DNA of 64,000 nucleotides from Tethya wilhelma (Eukaryota > Porifera > Demospongiae > Tethyida > Tethyidae): NCBI GenBank assembly GCA_964030475.1, contig CAXIPT010000002.1:7731070-7795069 (forward strand), written 5' to 3'. The first letter of the stretch is position 1; every line of letters begins with the position of its first letter. The notes under the pieces were generated by a model. It had not been told where the DNA came from. It saw only the letters and a program-made list of their open reading frames with translations, and searched no databases. The translations under genes were made by a program, and so were the position numbers. Below are positions 11,318-22,100 of this stretch, one piece after another.

Positions 11318-11530
11318 GTAAAACAACATTGGAAATGTAATGAGAAACATGAATGGCTAAATCATAAAAAGAAAGCTGTTAAAGTGTGTAAAGAATTCTT
11401 CAAAATGAAGGACTTGACAATTAAGGCCCAAAGTTTACATGTAGCCCACATAATTTTTTTTACAGTCATTCCATCTTGTTTTGCTTTCCATTTACAATTC
11501 AGTGTCTCAGTACATTTTTACTTGTATACC
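11318..11530. mobile_element. foldback MITE family B, copy 2
   Basis: Starts ACATTGGAAATGTAATGAGA and ends with the inverted equivalent (TTTACAATTCAGTGTCTCAG then TACATTTTTAC). It is more diverged than the 17398 copy. Confidence 0.6.
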
Positions 11531-11722
11531 TGTGACATTAAGAAGGGTAGAAAGAGACTTTTAATGGCTTTAAGTTTGCATCAAACTATATTATAGCACT
11601 GGAATTTTGAATGTTTATGTGAGCCTGATAGTGTGGAGCATCAGTAAGTTATTCACCTGCAAAATTAAAGAAACAATAATGACTAACATTCTACGAACAA
11701 TTAAGGTTGACATCTTTTCTAG

Positions 11723-11820
11723 GTTTGTCTTTAGTACAGGATGAATGCCGGGGAGAAGCCTTTAGATTATGCGAGTGGTTCAAAGACTTGGATGGTCAGA
11801 ATCGGGTCTGTCGTCATTAG
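11723..11820 (+). CDS. candidate C-terminal exon of the LDLa gene
   Basis: A TTTTCTAG acceptor is followed by two bases that complete a codon from a phase-1 donor, then about 31 codons to a TAG at 11818-11820. The peptide contains DECRGEAFRLCEWFKDLDG and a last Cys near its C-terminus. Phase agrees with the 7663 donor and the density of cysteines fits an extracellular protein. It could be the terminal exon of a short isoform, with the EGF-like exon at 13781 used in a longer one. No transcript evidence. Confidence 0.4.
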
Positions 11821-12454
11821 TTTGGTGCTGTAGCTATATTATATCAGCTCTTCTAGGAAGGCAGTCCTTCTGAGGGGTATTTTTTTAACAATTCATGCAG
11901 GTCATCTTTGCTGGCCACAAATCTAAGCAGCCTCTTAGGTTAATACATACCCAAGTACAATGACCTACAACCCAACTGTCTAGCTGATCAGTTTAATTAT
12001 GGTCTCAGTGAGTCACTGATATATTGTGGTGAAGGTATGTCTTGTGTGAGCATGCTGTGGTATAATACTATTAACATAGTAAATAAAAGGAGCTGGTGTA
12101 ACTCAGTTACGTAACATTGATGCATGTACTTCACCTTTATCAGATATAGTACAATTACATGTGGCAATGCATGGAGTATATAGGACCCCACCATGTGGCA
12201 TTTGTCTTGTACCAAACACAACCCTTTTTTTCTAACCACCACACCAATATGGATTATACTTCTTTAGCAACAATTAAATTTTACGTCCTGTTGCAGAACA
12301 CACGTGATTTAGACACCAGGCTTCCCCTTTCTTTGTGGTTTTCTCATTTCTGGAAAGAGATAAATCTAGGCTGGCCTTATAGAACTCTCAGACTGTTTTC
12401 TCATTGTGATGCATACATGTAGTCTCTGTAAAACCTTGCAATGTATAGTACAAC
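11821..12454. other. intergenic or intronic, fragment of hairpin-ended MITE
   Basis: Around 12300-12340 an ACACGTGATTTAGACACCAGGCTTCCCC-like motif (broken by changes) resembles the inner end of the AGGCTCCC MITE family. Otherwise nothing recognised. Confidence 0.4.
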
Positions 12455-12600
12455 AAGTGGAGAAAAAAACATTGGAAATGTAATGAGACACACTAAATCG
12501 TAAAAACAAAGCAAAAAGATGGAATGGCTGTTAGAGTGTGTGCAGATATTTTCCTGTATGAGCTGCATGTAACACGTACTCTCTTTCCATATTGAGTCTC
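12455..12600. mobile_element. foldback MITE family B, truncated copy 3
   Basis: Left arm only: AAAAACATTGGAAATGTAAT and onward through a GGAATGGCTGTTAGAG block, very close to the left arm of the 17398 copy. The expected right arm is missing. Confidence 0.7.
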
Positions 12601-13022
12601 CGACTTTGCCCACAGGAAGAACTCCTTACACCAGTTGATTATGTGATTTGTGGAATTATGAACGAACAAATAACAAAACCTTAAAAAAATGTGATGTCTA
12701 CAGGCCTTGGATTGTGAAATAAGAAATGGCCATTAGAATTCTTTCTGTGCGCATTAAGGGACTCAACATGGTATAAGTATATTACATGCAGCCCATTGGA
12801 AAATTTTGTATACACTCCACTTAAAAAATAAAAAAAATATCCATGCAATTTATATTATCTAACAAGAAGAAAACATTGGTATTCGAATTTCCAATTTTTT
12901 TATCTGTTATTAAGTTATTTTAGCAAAAGTTAATTAGGTGTTTGGTTTGGTTTTGTTTAGATTGCCTGACAACGCTCAAATTGAAATTGTGTTTCGAAGA
13001 TCAAAATTTATCGTCACATTTT
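12601..13022. other. intergenic or intronic, nothing recognised
   Basis: AT-rich with short frames only. Confidence 0.4.
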
Positions 13023-13510
13023 CAATGAAGGCACCAAGGTGCTTAACCCTTGGCGCCCTAGTAATAGAATGCATTGTCACACATGACAATCTAGCTTCTA
13101 GTACAGTAACAGTGGAGCCAGCAGAGGATACTAGCTACAATTACTATCATTTTAACCACTGATGAGAACGGATGCCCTGCCGGACCAGGAGGCTAGTAGT
13201 GGCAGCCTGACCGGCTACACAGAGAATACTTAGTCACTAACAATGATCATAGTTAGAGTACTAGCACTGTACTAACTGGCAAGTTCACATAATATAAACA
13301 TGACTCAGTGATTGTTCATTAGCCTATCATCAGCTCTGTCATGCCTTGGATTCATTAAAAACATGCTTATAATATGCCAAAACAGCGTGATTAATAAGAG
13401 TATAGTATTAGTGCGTGCTAAACTTGCCTACAAAGTAAATCTGTCAGACAGACAGACATACAAAACGACTACCGTAACCCTTGCTGCGTATGCACGCGCC
13501 AAGGGTTAAC
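13023..13510 (+). mobile_element. TIR element family E, copy 2
   Basis: Same ends and internal landmarks as 7772-8508 (GGTGCTTAACCCTTGG start, AGACAGACAGACATAC, CCAAGGGTTAAC end) but about 250 bp shorter through internal deletion. Orientation is the same. Confidence 0.75.
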
Positions 13511-13780
13511 AATGATTGCATGGATATGAATTGTGAAACTATAGGTCAAAGTATGAGAGGAGTTACATTAAGTGAATTATAATTACTTAACTGTTTTTAG
13601 CATCCATTGAGTCAGGAGAAGAAAAGCTGCATTCACATGACTATAATATTATACCATGCTAAATTGGCCAGCAATACTCATGAAATCCTAAATTATGCAT
13701 CTCATAGTATATATATACACAAAAACATACACACACAACTAACTAAAATAATAATGTTGACACACATACATTCGTTTCAG

Positions 13781-13933
13781 ATAAGTGCTTGGGACCGTAT
13801 GCTGGCGGATGTGCTAAACTAAACAGATTTTGTATATCGTCACATTTTGATGTAAACTGTGGAGATTGCTTCCCTGGGTTCAGACCTTCCTCTGCCCCAT
13901 TGGCCACTGTACGCATACCACCCTGTGTACCAG
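13781..13933 (+). CDS. EGF-like module exon
   Basis: A TTCGTTTCAG acceptor precedes 13781 and a GTAAAT donor follows 13933; both splice sites are phase 1. The ~50-residue product has cysteines in KCLGPYAGGCAKLNRFC and VNCGDCFPGF, then a final Cys before the donor. The pattern ends with the C-x-C-x-x-G-F/Y turn typical of EGF-like modules. EGF modules mediate contacts in extracellular proteins. It is probably part of the same gene as the LDLa exon at 7529, about 6 kb upstream, because strand and phase agree, but it could begin another gene. Confidence 0.6.
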
Positions 13934-14064
13934 GTAAATCATTGTATGGTATAGCTACCCTCCTTAAAAGTTTTGATATTCATTTAATACAAATTAAATG
14001 TTATGGTTTTATTTACTCCACTGATAAAGTTCTTGATCTTAAATTTACTTTATGAGATTCGCTG

Positions 14065-14870
14065 CATGTGACACTAGTAATCAATTCATTTTGCAAAGCA
14101 ACACAGCAATAAATTTTAAAGATACGGATAAATAGAAAACCAGTCTACCTCATGAGACTATATATATAAACCTGTGCACACAAGCACATATGCTGACTTT
14201 TCTTTTGCTGCGCAGCACAGCAAGTAAGTTGTAGAGAAATGTCATATCATAAGTCAGAGAGAGATTCTGACTCAGAAGGAAGAGCCTAGGAGAGAATATC
14301 GACATCTGTCACTGAAGCTCTTAGGTCGTAAATTGGCAATGTTAATGGTCCTATAGTGAAATGCAAACAGATCTTCAGATTTAGGAGTGTTATACATCCG
14401 TTTACAAACCTTCAGACCAGATAGTTAGAAATTCGTAGTGATTGTTTTTATTACTCCCTCTGTTATTGCTTTGTACTATAATAATGTATCAAACTATATT
14501 GCCAGTTGATGTTTAGAAAAAGTGGGGGGTTTCCCATCATGTTATTGAGCCAATGCTGCCATTCATGGCACCCCGTCGAGCTGCATGTGTTGTGGAAGCA
14601 GCTGCCCTTCCTTTTCCACCCAGTATGGTGACTGTTCCCTTGGTATTCCATAGTAAGGTATGTTATTTTATGTTTTTTCTTCTTCACATATACAGCGTTC
14701 TGGAGGTAGTCCTTTGAGCTGGCTTTCAAAGGAAGTCAGCATGTGCTTGTGTGCACGGGTTTATATAGTCTCATGATGTGGACCGTTGGTTTTCTATTTA
14801 TCCGTATATCTTTAAAATTTTCTTGCTGTGTTGCTTTGCAAAATGAATTGATTACCAGTGTCATACTTGC
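14065..14870. mobile_element. long-inverted-repeat element, ~130-bp arms
   Basis: Arms 14065-14200 and 14734-14870 are imperfect inverted copies. The ends read TGACACTAGTAATCAATTC and its complement, and the inner ends include GCACATATGCTGACT / AGTCAGCATGTGC. The 530-bp centre has no convincing coding capacity. The structure is a non-autonomous TIR or foldback transposon. No target duplication was fixed. Confidence 0.75.
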
Positions 14871-15580
14871 TCATCTCACTCATACAATCCCAACACAACT
14901 TCTGCCCTTCTGGCCTCGTCAAATTGGAAATTGTCAACAATTTAACAGTCAATATTTGCTGTGCCCAGAAATGTGCACATTTGCATATACTTTCCTATCT
15001 ACTGCACATTAATTTTGTTACTACACATACTTAGCAGCCCACATAAGTTGTGAAGGTTTTTTATATCTGTTCAACGCTCAAATCTACTCTCAACGTTACT
15101 CTTGTTTCTTGTCGAATGACTTAGTATTACATGAGGCAATCTCATGCAGTCGCCGTTTAATGAGATGCAAATTAAATTCATTGTAGTTTTATATCTAAAA
15201 TCACTCATACATAAAATTCAGTTGACAGTGAGCTAACCCAGTCCATAACTACGCTAAGTATGTCGTTGCCATGGATTCAGAGTTAGTTTGTTCTCTGTAT
15301 CATACATACGGTAGTACATATAGTAGGAATGGGCCGAATGTCCCATAGACACAATACAAAATGTTGGTCACTAAAATCTAGTCAAACCTTCAAAGTTGCT
15401 CAGAGGCTCTTACTGACAGATTACCAACTGCATGGAGGCCTAATATTCACAAAAACTTTCCACAGCTCTCGTGGAGAGCGCTAGTGGGAAGCCACCATAG
15501 TGCCATTTTTGTTCATCTAACTTACTTACTTACGTACTTACATACTTCCTAACTGACTTACTTGAAAAGGATTTCCAGAG
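14871..15580. other. intergenic or intronic, nothing recognised
   Basis: Short TTAC/CTTA-rich stretch at 15520-15565; otherwise no structure identified. Confidence 0.4.
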
Positions 15581-15616
15581 AACCAGAATGTGTTGAGCCA
15601 ACTTTGACAGCACAAA
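15581..15616 (+). CDS. possible 36-nt micro-exon of the EGF/LDLa gene
   Basis: A GTAAGT consensus donor follows 15616 and an AG lies at 15579-15580. In phase 1 the short frame gives EPECVEPTLTAQ and would join 13933 in frame (G plus AA makes Glu). The consensus donor is the main support; the acceptor is weak. Treat as a hypothesis. Confidence 0.25.
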
Positions 15617-15737
15617 GTAAGTTCTTTTCATAGGTACTACATTCCTTGATACTCGTTTTGATCATAAATAGGCCTAAACAAAACTAGAAAGCTTTGAAAC
15701 TTAGTGTATAAATTCATGTACTACAATGCAGCCATCT

Positions 15738-15880
15738 TTGTAGGTAGAAGTAGTCATGTGCTGAAATTGAGACATGCCTTAAGCTTGTTCCATTACTTTT
15801 TAACGCACTGCCCATTCCTACACTATTTATTTTTTTTAAAATTTTTACTACTTGTTCATTCACTTTTTTCAACACTACAG
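15738..15880 (+). repeat. dispersed repeat F, copy 1
   Basis: About 140 bp shared with 19376-19500 and 48630-48725, including AAGTAGTCATGTGCTGAAAT, a polypyrimidine middle and TTTGAAATTTTTACTACTTG. It abuts the broken edge of the Helitron fragment at an N (15883). Confidence 0.7.
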
Positions 15881-15883
15881 TGN

Positions 15884-16680
15884 GATGTGATTGTTCCTTC
15901 TCCTTTCTCACAACCAGTACATCAATCTCTGATGGTAACCTTGGAAGGGAAGTGGCAAATGACAGCACATTCTGTGGAAGGTTGACAACGTGTCCACTGT
16001 ATCCATACTGGCCATGAGGTAGCCTGTAGATGGACATGATCGGCATCACAGCTGATATCAGCATCTCTTCAACCTGTGTCAGTCCCTATATAAATTATAC
16101 AAAAGTATCACTGATTACAAAGTACAAACAATAATAAATTATAGATATTATAACTATACCTGCAATTGTGGTGGTACTGGGCCTGGGTCCATAAAGACAG
16201 GTTTGGAAATTGCTCCAAACAAGTACTACATCGGTTAAACTGGGTAGCTGCCATCATTGAGTGGAAATTCCGCATCTTTTTCTGAACAGCAGGCTGACCA
16301 AATAGAGGAGAGGAATGGTCAATTTGATTTGAAGCTTGATATCGCATACGATCCTGCTCTTGACGAATTTCTCTCTGGGGAGTGGTCTCTCTCTGCCTCC
16401 TTTCCTCGATCCTGACTCTTTCTTGATCAAGACGAGCATCTCTCTGGGGAGTGGTCTCTCTCTGCCTCCTTTCTTCGATCCTGACTCTTTCTTGATCAAG
16501 ACGAGCATCTCTTTCCGAAGCGGTTTCTCTCAGGCGTCGCTTTTGTCGACGAGCTGAATCTCGTTGTCTACACCTTGCGAGTCTCCTTTCTTTGTCATCA
16601 GGCGTTTCTCTAGCTTTATGTACTCTGTAGAGTTCTCTTCGCCGTGCAAGACGTTTTTGTTTTTTCTCTTCATTATCCAT
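15884..16680 (-). pseudogene. truncated Helitron Rep/helicase N-terminus
   Basis: Starts at ATG 16680-16678. Exon 1 encodes a highly charged Arg/Glu/Gln-rich segment with two to three copies of a 23-residue repeat (RQRETTPQRDARLDQERVR unit), fewer than the five in the 32879 copy. A deletion of roughly 80 bp relative to that copy removes the Cys-containing segment before the exon end and breaks the frame. The intron is at about 16086-16160. Exon 2 starts at 16085 ([15 protein letters not shown]...) and is cut at 15884. It is non-functional and useful mainly as a dated relative of the larger copy. Confidence 0.8.
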
Positions 16681-16870
16681 GATCGACCGAATGTCAAACT
16701 GACAGTCTTTGCAAATCATGTGCTATTGCTATTGCACAACGATTTCAATATTGCAACACCACGTGCACGTACGTTCGAATAATTTGAATATACGGAAAGT
16801 GTCCACGGTGTACAAACAGAAATTTTACCGTTTACAACGACTATGTGGGGCTCGCTCAGGCTCGCCCCAA
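15884..16870 (-). mobile_element. 5' fragment of a Helitron (same family as 32623-40595)
   Basis: On the - strand the fragment begins at 16870 with TTGGGGCGAGCCTGAGCGAG and continues co-linearly with the 5' end of the Helitron at 32623. It carries the leader, first coding exon, the short intron and the start of exon 2. Homology stops at about 15884, next to an N and a copy of repeat F. The 3' portion (Rep core, helicase, terminator) is gone. Confidence 0.85.
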
Positions 16871-17099
16871 CAAGGGAATGTTCCCAGAAATGGACAAACT
16901 GCTAAGACTTTTAATTATCTGACACTTCCTGTGACAACTGCATGCTACTGCTAACGCTCTTTCTTGTCCCTGTGACGTGTCAAAACCTACTTAAGGACTG
17001 ATTGCAGGCTGAATAACATGTTTTTACTATTAATTTTATACATCAAGATAGAACTGATGACCTTGGTTTGTATAAAATAGCTAATGATTTTATTTCTGT

Positions 17100-17345
17100 A
17101 AACAACCCTCGAAAAAAGTATTTTGGAAATTAACATGATGATCTAAATCCTCTTGCTCTTTTGCAAGCCACTCCTCATCCTTTTCGTAGATGAGGTCAAT
17201 AATTGAAAAGTGTTGCTCTTTGAACCTTGCATCCAATCCATAAATTAGCTGCTGTGCAAGCTCAAAGGCCGCAGGTTCATAAACCTCGGACTCAAGCCCT
17301 TTGAGTCATGATACAAGTTTAGTCATTGAGGCCTTTGTGGCACCT
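17100..17345 (-). pseudogene. Gag-like retroelement relic
   Basis: The - strand reads RRGATKASMTKLVS, then a TGA, then about 50 further codons including EVYEPAAFELAQQLIYGLDA and KEQHFSIIDLIYEKDEEWLA. A short helical segment listing Leu and Glu at regular spacing resembles the N-terminal region of BEL/Pao-type Gag polyproteins. This is a resemblance only. No protease, RT or LTR is seen nearby. Confidence 0.35.
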
Positions 17346-17397
17346 CTTCGCTTTCTTTAATTTGATAATTTAGATATTGTTATGTTAGTAAAAGTGA

Positions 17398-17655
17398 AAA
17401 AAACATTGGAAATGTAATGAGACATAGGAATGGCCAAATTGTAAAAAAGAAAGCAAACAAGATGAAATGGCTGTTTGAGTGTGTGCAGAATATTCCTGTG
17501 TGGGCTGCATGTAGTACACTCTTCCCATGCTGGGTCCCTCATGTTGCCCATAGGAATAATTCTTTACACACTCAAACAGCCATTCCATCTTGTTTGCTTT
17601 CTTTTTTACGATTTGGCCATTCCTATGTCTCATTACATTTCCGATGTTTTTTCAC
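17398..17655. mobile_element. foldback MITE family B, best copy
   Basis: The arms (about 105 bp each) are close to perfect inverted copies: AAAAACATTGGAAATGTAAT at the left and its complement at the right. Both carry a GGAATGGC/GCCATTCC block and a CAAACAAGATG/CATCTTGTTTG block. The centre is about 50 bp. The transcript would fold into one long hairpin. Confidence 0.9.
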
Positions 17656-18064
17656 TTGTTTGTTCTCATTTTTTCATAATTCTACTTCACATTTGAGTTT
17701 GTGAGTATATGGCAGTTACTTGTACACTATCAGCATGGGTATTATAGCTTATGTTATAATCTATGCTATCAGTATAAAGTCATGGTGAATCATCTCAGGA
17801 GGCTGGATTTGTAGAGTCCATCTTACAAAATTTACTTGCTTTGCTCATCTTCTTTTCTTATAATGACAACTATGTAACAAAGTAGTCTATTCACCTCCTA
17901 CTATTAAAGACTGAAACTCAGGTACCGGTAACTGCAGTTACAGAGACTTCAGCACAACCAGAAATCTTCAGGTAAAACAGGCATGCAGGGTAGCGAATAT
18001 ATGGATTCCAAATAACGCACACTTGTCTAACTGGAAAAAGGGTCGTCAACTTGATTGCCAAGGT

Positions 18065-18445
18065 AGCTAATGAATTACTAATGAGTAATGGCTGCCATAC
18101 GGAGAAGGCGCTTTTCGTCTTGTATCTAGCGACTCAGCTAGAGAGATGAATAACCGATACAAAAAGCACGTGAAGACAAAGAAACCAAGTTTATTCGTTC
18201 AAGAATCAGCTTTTGAAAGCGAGCGGTCTTCGAGAAAAGTCGTTCCAAGATAGAAGAAGAAGCCGGAAGAAGAAGATCATGGAGAAAATTGGAGGTTTGG
18301 CATACTTTAGTTTGTTACTTTAGCGATGGTTTTAGGCTATGTTTTTAGGCTCAATAGAAAGAGAAAAGGCTAAATAGTAGCTTAAGAAGCCTTTTAGTGC
18401 CAAGCGCTCAGTTTTTGCAGTGCAGAGTTGCGCTAATGGGCCATC
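18065..18445 (-). repeat. dispersed repeat family A, copy 2
   Basis: Inverse-orientation copy of the family at 914-1415 and 47100-47495, with the same order of landmarks (GGAGAAGGCGC, CTTAAGAAGCCTTTTAG, AATGGGCCAT). Confidence 0.7.
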
Positions 18446-18752
18446 CGTGCCATTCCTATGTACCCAGTACTACTGTACTGGGAATAAACAATTGACTGGT
18501 GACAAATTGTATAACGAATATAACAATCACTGTGACAAATTCAATTTCGATTACTTGCCCTGACATCGTTGTATCGTGTATTTTGACATTCAAATATCTG
18601 CAATCCAAATATGTATCTGGCTCAAAGTACCAGAAATGTAGGGCTGAGAGTGTTGAACTCCCAGAGTAGAATGTAAACAATGACAACAAGCATGCTCTCA
18701 TACTAAACAATACCACTGTGCTGATTCGGATGATAGCAGACTCAGTATAATT

Positions 18753-18962
18753 ATGTTTAGTAAGAGAGCAACTCTCTTGTTATTGTCTAGCCATCCCAGG
18801 CCAATATGCTTGCATGAAGACAAGAATACTGTTGTCATTGTTAACAGTCCACTCTGGGGGTTCAACCCTCTTTGCCCTAAAGAAGATCTGGGAGTTGCTG
18901 CAAATGACCAGTGCCATGGGGATGTTCCTCACCTTACTAAAGCAATTTCTAATTGTAATTTC
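18753..18962 (+). CDS. possible exon, unrecognised cysteine-containing segment
   Basis: An open segment of about 60 codons from a TGTCTAG-type acceptor near 18793 ends at a consensus GTGAGT donor at about 18962. It contains five or six cysteines (RPICLHEDKN, NPLCPKED, DQCHGD, SNCNFC). The 55 bp around 18830-18880 are similar to 18640-18700 read on the opposite strand, so this may be repeat-derived. Phases do not clearly match the upstream phase-1 exons. Confidence 0.25.
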
Positions 18963-19375
18963 TGTGAGTAAGTGTCAAGCCATTGTCCCCCAGCAACCTA
19001 GTGATGAATTGTTACAAGTCGGCCAAAGACAAAAATCTATGCATTACACAGGACAACTCAATGTACGTACAGCAGACAACCTCTCTATAGCAGTCAGTAG
19101 CTGTGTTCCCAGACGAAATTCCCATTAATACAGGTACTGTGAAGGATTGGACTTATTTGGCAAATTTATTTTTAGAAAAATAATGAAGGCCTCCGGTTAA
19201 AAAGGGCACTAAAACGTTTTCCGTATATTTTGAGAAAACGGGAGTTAAAAAGATTACTAAAATTTCTCTAAATAAATGTATTTANTATAATTATGTCACT
19301 TTCTGCCATTGCCCCAACAATAGTTCTTGCTTGTTTAATAGCCTCAGAGCTTGTCTTGACAACACTAGGAAGCAT

Positions 19376-19500
19376 TGGGAGGGATCAAGAATAAAAATTA
19401 AGTAGTCGTGTGCTGAAATCGAGACATCATTTTTCCCACTACTTTTTACCGTGTGCCCATTTCTACACTACTTATTTTTTGAAATTTTACTACTTGACTA
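19376..19500 (+). repeat. dispersed repeat F, copy 2
   Basis: Contains GGGATCAAGAATAAAAAT, AAGTAGTCGTGTGCTGAAAT and TTTGAAATTTTACTACTTG, as in the copies at 15738 and 48630. An N lies nearby at 19285. Confidence 0.7.
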
Positions 19501-19649
19501 TATATAAATTATGACCTTAATTACCATTATTGTAATTTTGAAACATCCATGGCTACCAATATGCATACTATGTTAGCATGTAGTGTGTAAGCATGATTGT
19601 ATTAACCATTCCACGCATACAGGTATTTCTGGCTTTCTGTTCCATTGCA

Positions 19650-20140
19650 GTGAATTGCATGTGGCTTCCTAGTCCCAATTCAATACACTTAATTGTGGCT
19701 TCCTATGCATAGTTACAGGAAATACAAGTAGAAAATACCTGAGCACATAGGCCCTTTGTACATGCATAATATGCATACTTGCTGTCACTATGGTGCTTCC
19801 TAGATAGTTACTGATATTTACAGACCAGATTAGAGGTAGAATTTATGTACTAAATTGAATGTGTTTTCTGCTGAATCAACAATATTGTATATGCCACCCT
19901 GTCAAGTTTATATGCTCTCTGAAACTGTTTGTCACAATTAAATGTAATCTATAGTTATGGTTCACAGAAAGCTAGCCAGTTACATCCTAGACACGTACTT
20001 GTGGCTTTAGCCGCTTATTGCATCGAGCACCTACTCCTCATGAAAATTTATTGGAAAAAAACTTGAGATCTAGCAAACTTAGGTCTTTTAATTTCTAGTC
20101 GGATGCTCTTACCACTGAGCTACTAGAAGCCACTGGCATT
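19650..20140. repeat. repeat G with tRNA-like head, copy 1
   Basis: 19650-20100 is related to 50850-51600: both carry CAATACACTT, GTGGCTTCCT, a GGAAATACCT-like block and CTTGAGATCTAG. At 20105-20122 the - strand reads TAGCTCAGTGGTAAGAGC, a perfect tRNA A-box, but no good B-box follows. This suggests a diverged SINE whose tRNA head reads on the - strand. It is not an intact tRNA gene. Confidence 0.5.
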
Positions 20141-20162
20141 GGAGCAAAGAATAGAAGTGTTA

Positions 20163-20396
20163 AGTTAAGTTTTATGGTGTAGAAAGTAGAAGAGTACTAC
20201 TGTGTGAAAATACATTCTTTGTGTCAACAAGCCTTTCCTAAGTTAAATAAAAGCCCCCCTCCAAAAATGGAGGTAAATGTCCGAATTGAGAGGTTTTGGA
20301 CACCACTGTATTTTGAGCCATAGTTACGAAGGACATTGTCCCCACCGATTCAATTCCAGGTATGTTGCTAAGGAAGAGTAGTACTATTATCAGGGG
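20163..20396 (+). repeat. dispersed repeat C, copy 2
   Basis: Near-identical to 2799-3027 in the same orientation. It is followed at 20394 by GGGGTGTAGCCAGGATT, a motif typical of transposon ends, and by a GCGCGCGAAGCGCGCG hairpin at about 20437. Confidence 0.8.
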
Positions 20397-20859
20397 TGTA
20401 GCCAGGATTGCAAAGAAGGGGGGCTGAATGTTTTCTGCGCGCGAAGCGCGCGAAAATTTTAGGGTGCCATGCCCACTAATTAGTGCACGTGATCAATTTC
20501 CCGACCTTTGACCCTTCTTTGCTATCATGCAATCCAGCGATTCAGAACGATTCAATAAAGCTGGTAGCTTGGAAAACGGCAGAAACGACAGTTAGCAATG
20601 TAAGAAGTGTCAGCCAACTATTTTTTATTTTTTAGAACAGAAAACTAAGCATTCGACCAAAAGAGTTTCTAAATACATTATATTATCTTTTCTACCTGAT
20701 ACAACAAATCAATGAAAACAAAAAGCTAGCAGTGCCAAAAGCAAGCAGATCCATAGAAGGTGGGCAGTTAGTGAGAATCTGCTATTCTCCCTCTCCAAAA
20801 GGTGATACACCTATATATAATCTTTTCATACATATATATATAGCTTACACACATTTTGA

Positions 20860-21975
20860 TGCCAAATTACTAAAATTATAAAAATCGAATCACATACACA
20901 GCACTTTTTCTATTAATTTCTGTATACTTCTAATTAACTTGGCCACATGATGAAGATGAATTTGTTTCAAGCTCCACTTTCAGTCGAGTTAAACTGAAGA
21001 AAGTCTGAAGTGCATGATTCTTTGTCTTCACCGCTTAGAATCACTCCAATTCTGACAAATGACATGTATCCCAAATTACCCTACACACCCATTCTTTCAC
21101 TAAATTAGAAAGTGGCTGCTTACTGCACACAAAGTAGCAACTTTAGGTTTGCATTTCTAAAACTAGATATGTCATAATTAGTTCTGCAGTGGTATAGTTT
21201 CCAGATAGGTCTACTACTGCCAAATAGACACAAGTTGGAAGACAGAAAAAGTTCCAAATTACCCCATTTTACCTAAACTATGATTAATTTGCTCTAAAAT
21301 TCACTATTTCTGTCTGTAGTCTACTACTGCAGTTGCACTGCAACAAAAGCTACTGGGGAGATAGTAATTAGTACAGACTATTAGCTAGCTAACAAGCGCT
21401 ATGCCAAATTGAGCGTTATTCTCTTTCTGCACTGGAATTTTACATTTGTGTCCATAAACAGCAATTAGTTACGCTAATTTTATTCATAACAGTTACCATA
21501 GCAACTAATAAGTGAATCCTTATAATTAGAAAGTACATAAATGATAGAACTCTATAATACCATTCAAACAACCTCTAAGAAAAGTATAGATTGTATCTCA
21601 GCCATCTAATTCAGAGCTTTTTCAGCTGTGTAGTTGTACAATTAAGAACTGATTGTCCTTAACTGACTTGAGTATAAGACATGCAACTGAACTGTTAGCA
21701 AGAGTGACAAACTTCAAGACCAGTACTCTTCCTGTACTGTGATGCAGGACCTGACCACAGACTCACTATATCTGTAAAAGTGGTTGTTAAACCTCTAGTT
21801 TTTAATTTTCTCTTTGCTGAAAGAAAAACATTCCTGGAAGATCGAGTCCTGTAAAGTACATAATGTCAACACTCAACCTTGGATTGCAATGTATTAGTCT
21901 CATGCGTGAGAAAGGAGATAATGAATTTGAAGCTGGTGTAACAGTCTTGCCACCTCCTTTCCGTCAGCGNTTGGG
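20860..21975 (+). repeat. 1.1-kb dispersed repeat H, copy 1
   Basis: Collinear and about 95% similar by eye with 44115-45360. It lacks about 115 bp present in the other copy (45233-45346), between GTCTTGCCACC and TCCTTTCCGTCAGCG, and the deletion point is followed by an N at 21970. The 3' part contains a short reading frame shared with the 45136 copy. Confidence 0.8.
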
Positions 21976-22100
21976 AGAGCCTGGCTGAGAGAATGTCTTT
22001 TAATGAATGGTCCAGGTACTTCCAAGGTGTTGGAGAGTTTATTCTGGGTGCATCCCGGCAGTATGGAGTTGCTAACCAGAGTTATACAGAATACTGATGT

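Noticed and set aside
20080..20135. tRNA gene on the - strand
   Set aside because: Perfect A-box but no B-box or cloverleaf; part of a dispersed repeat.
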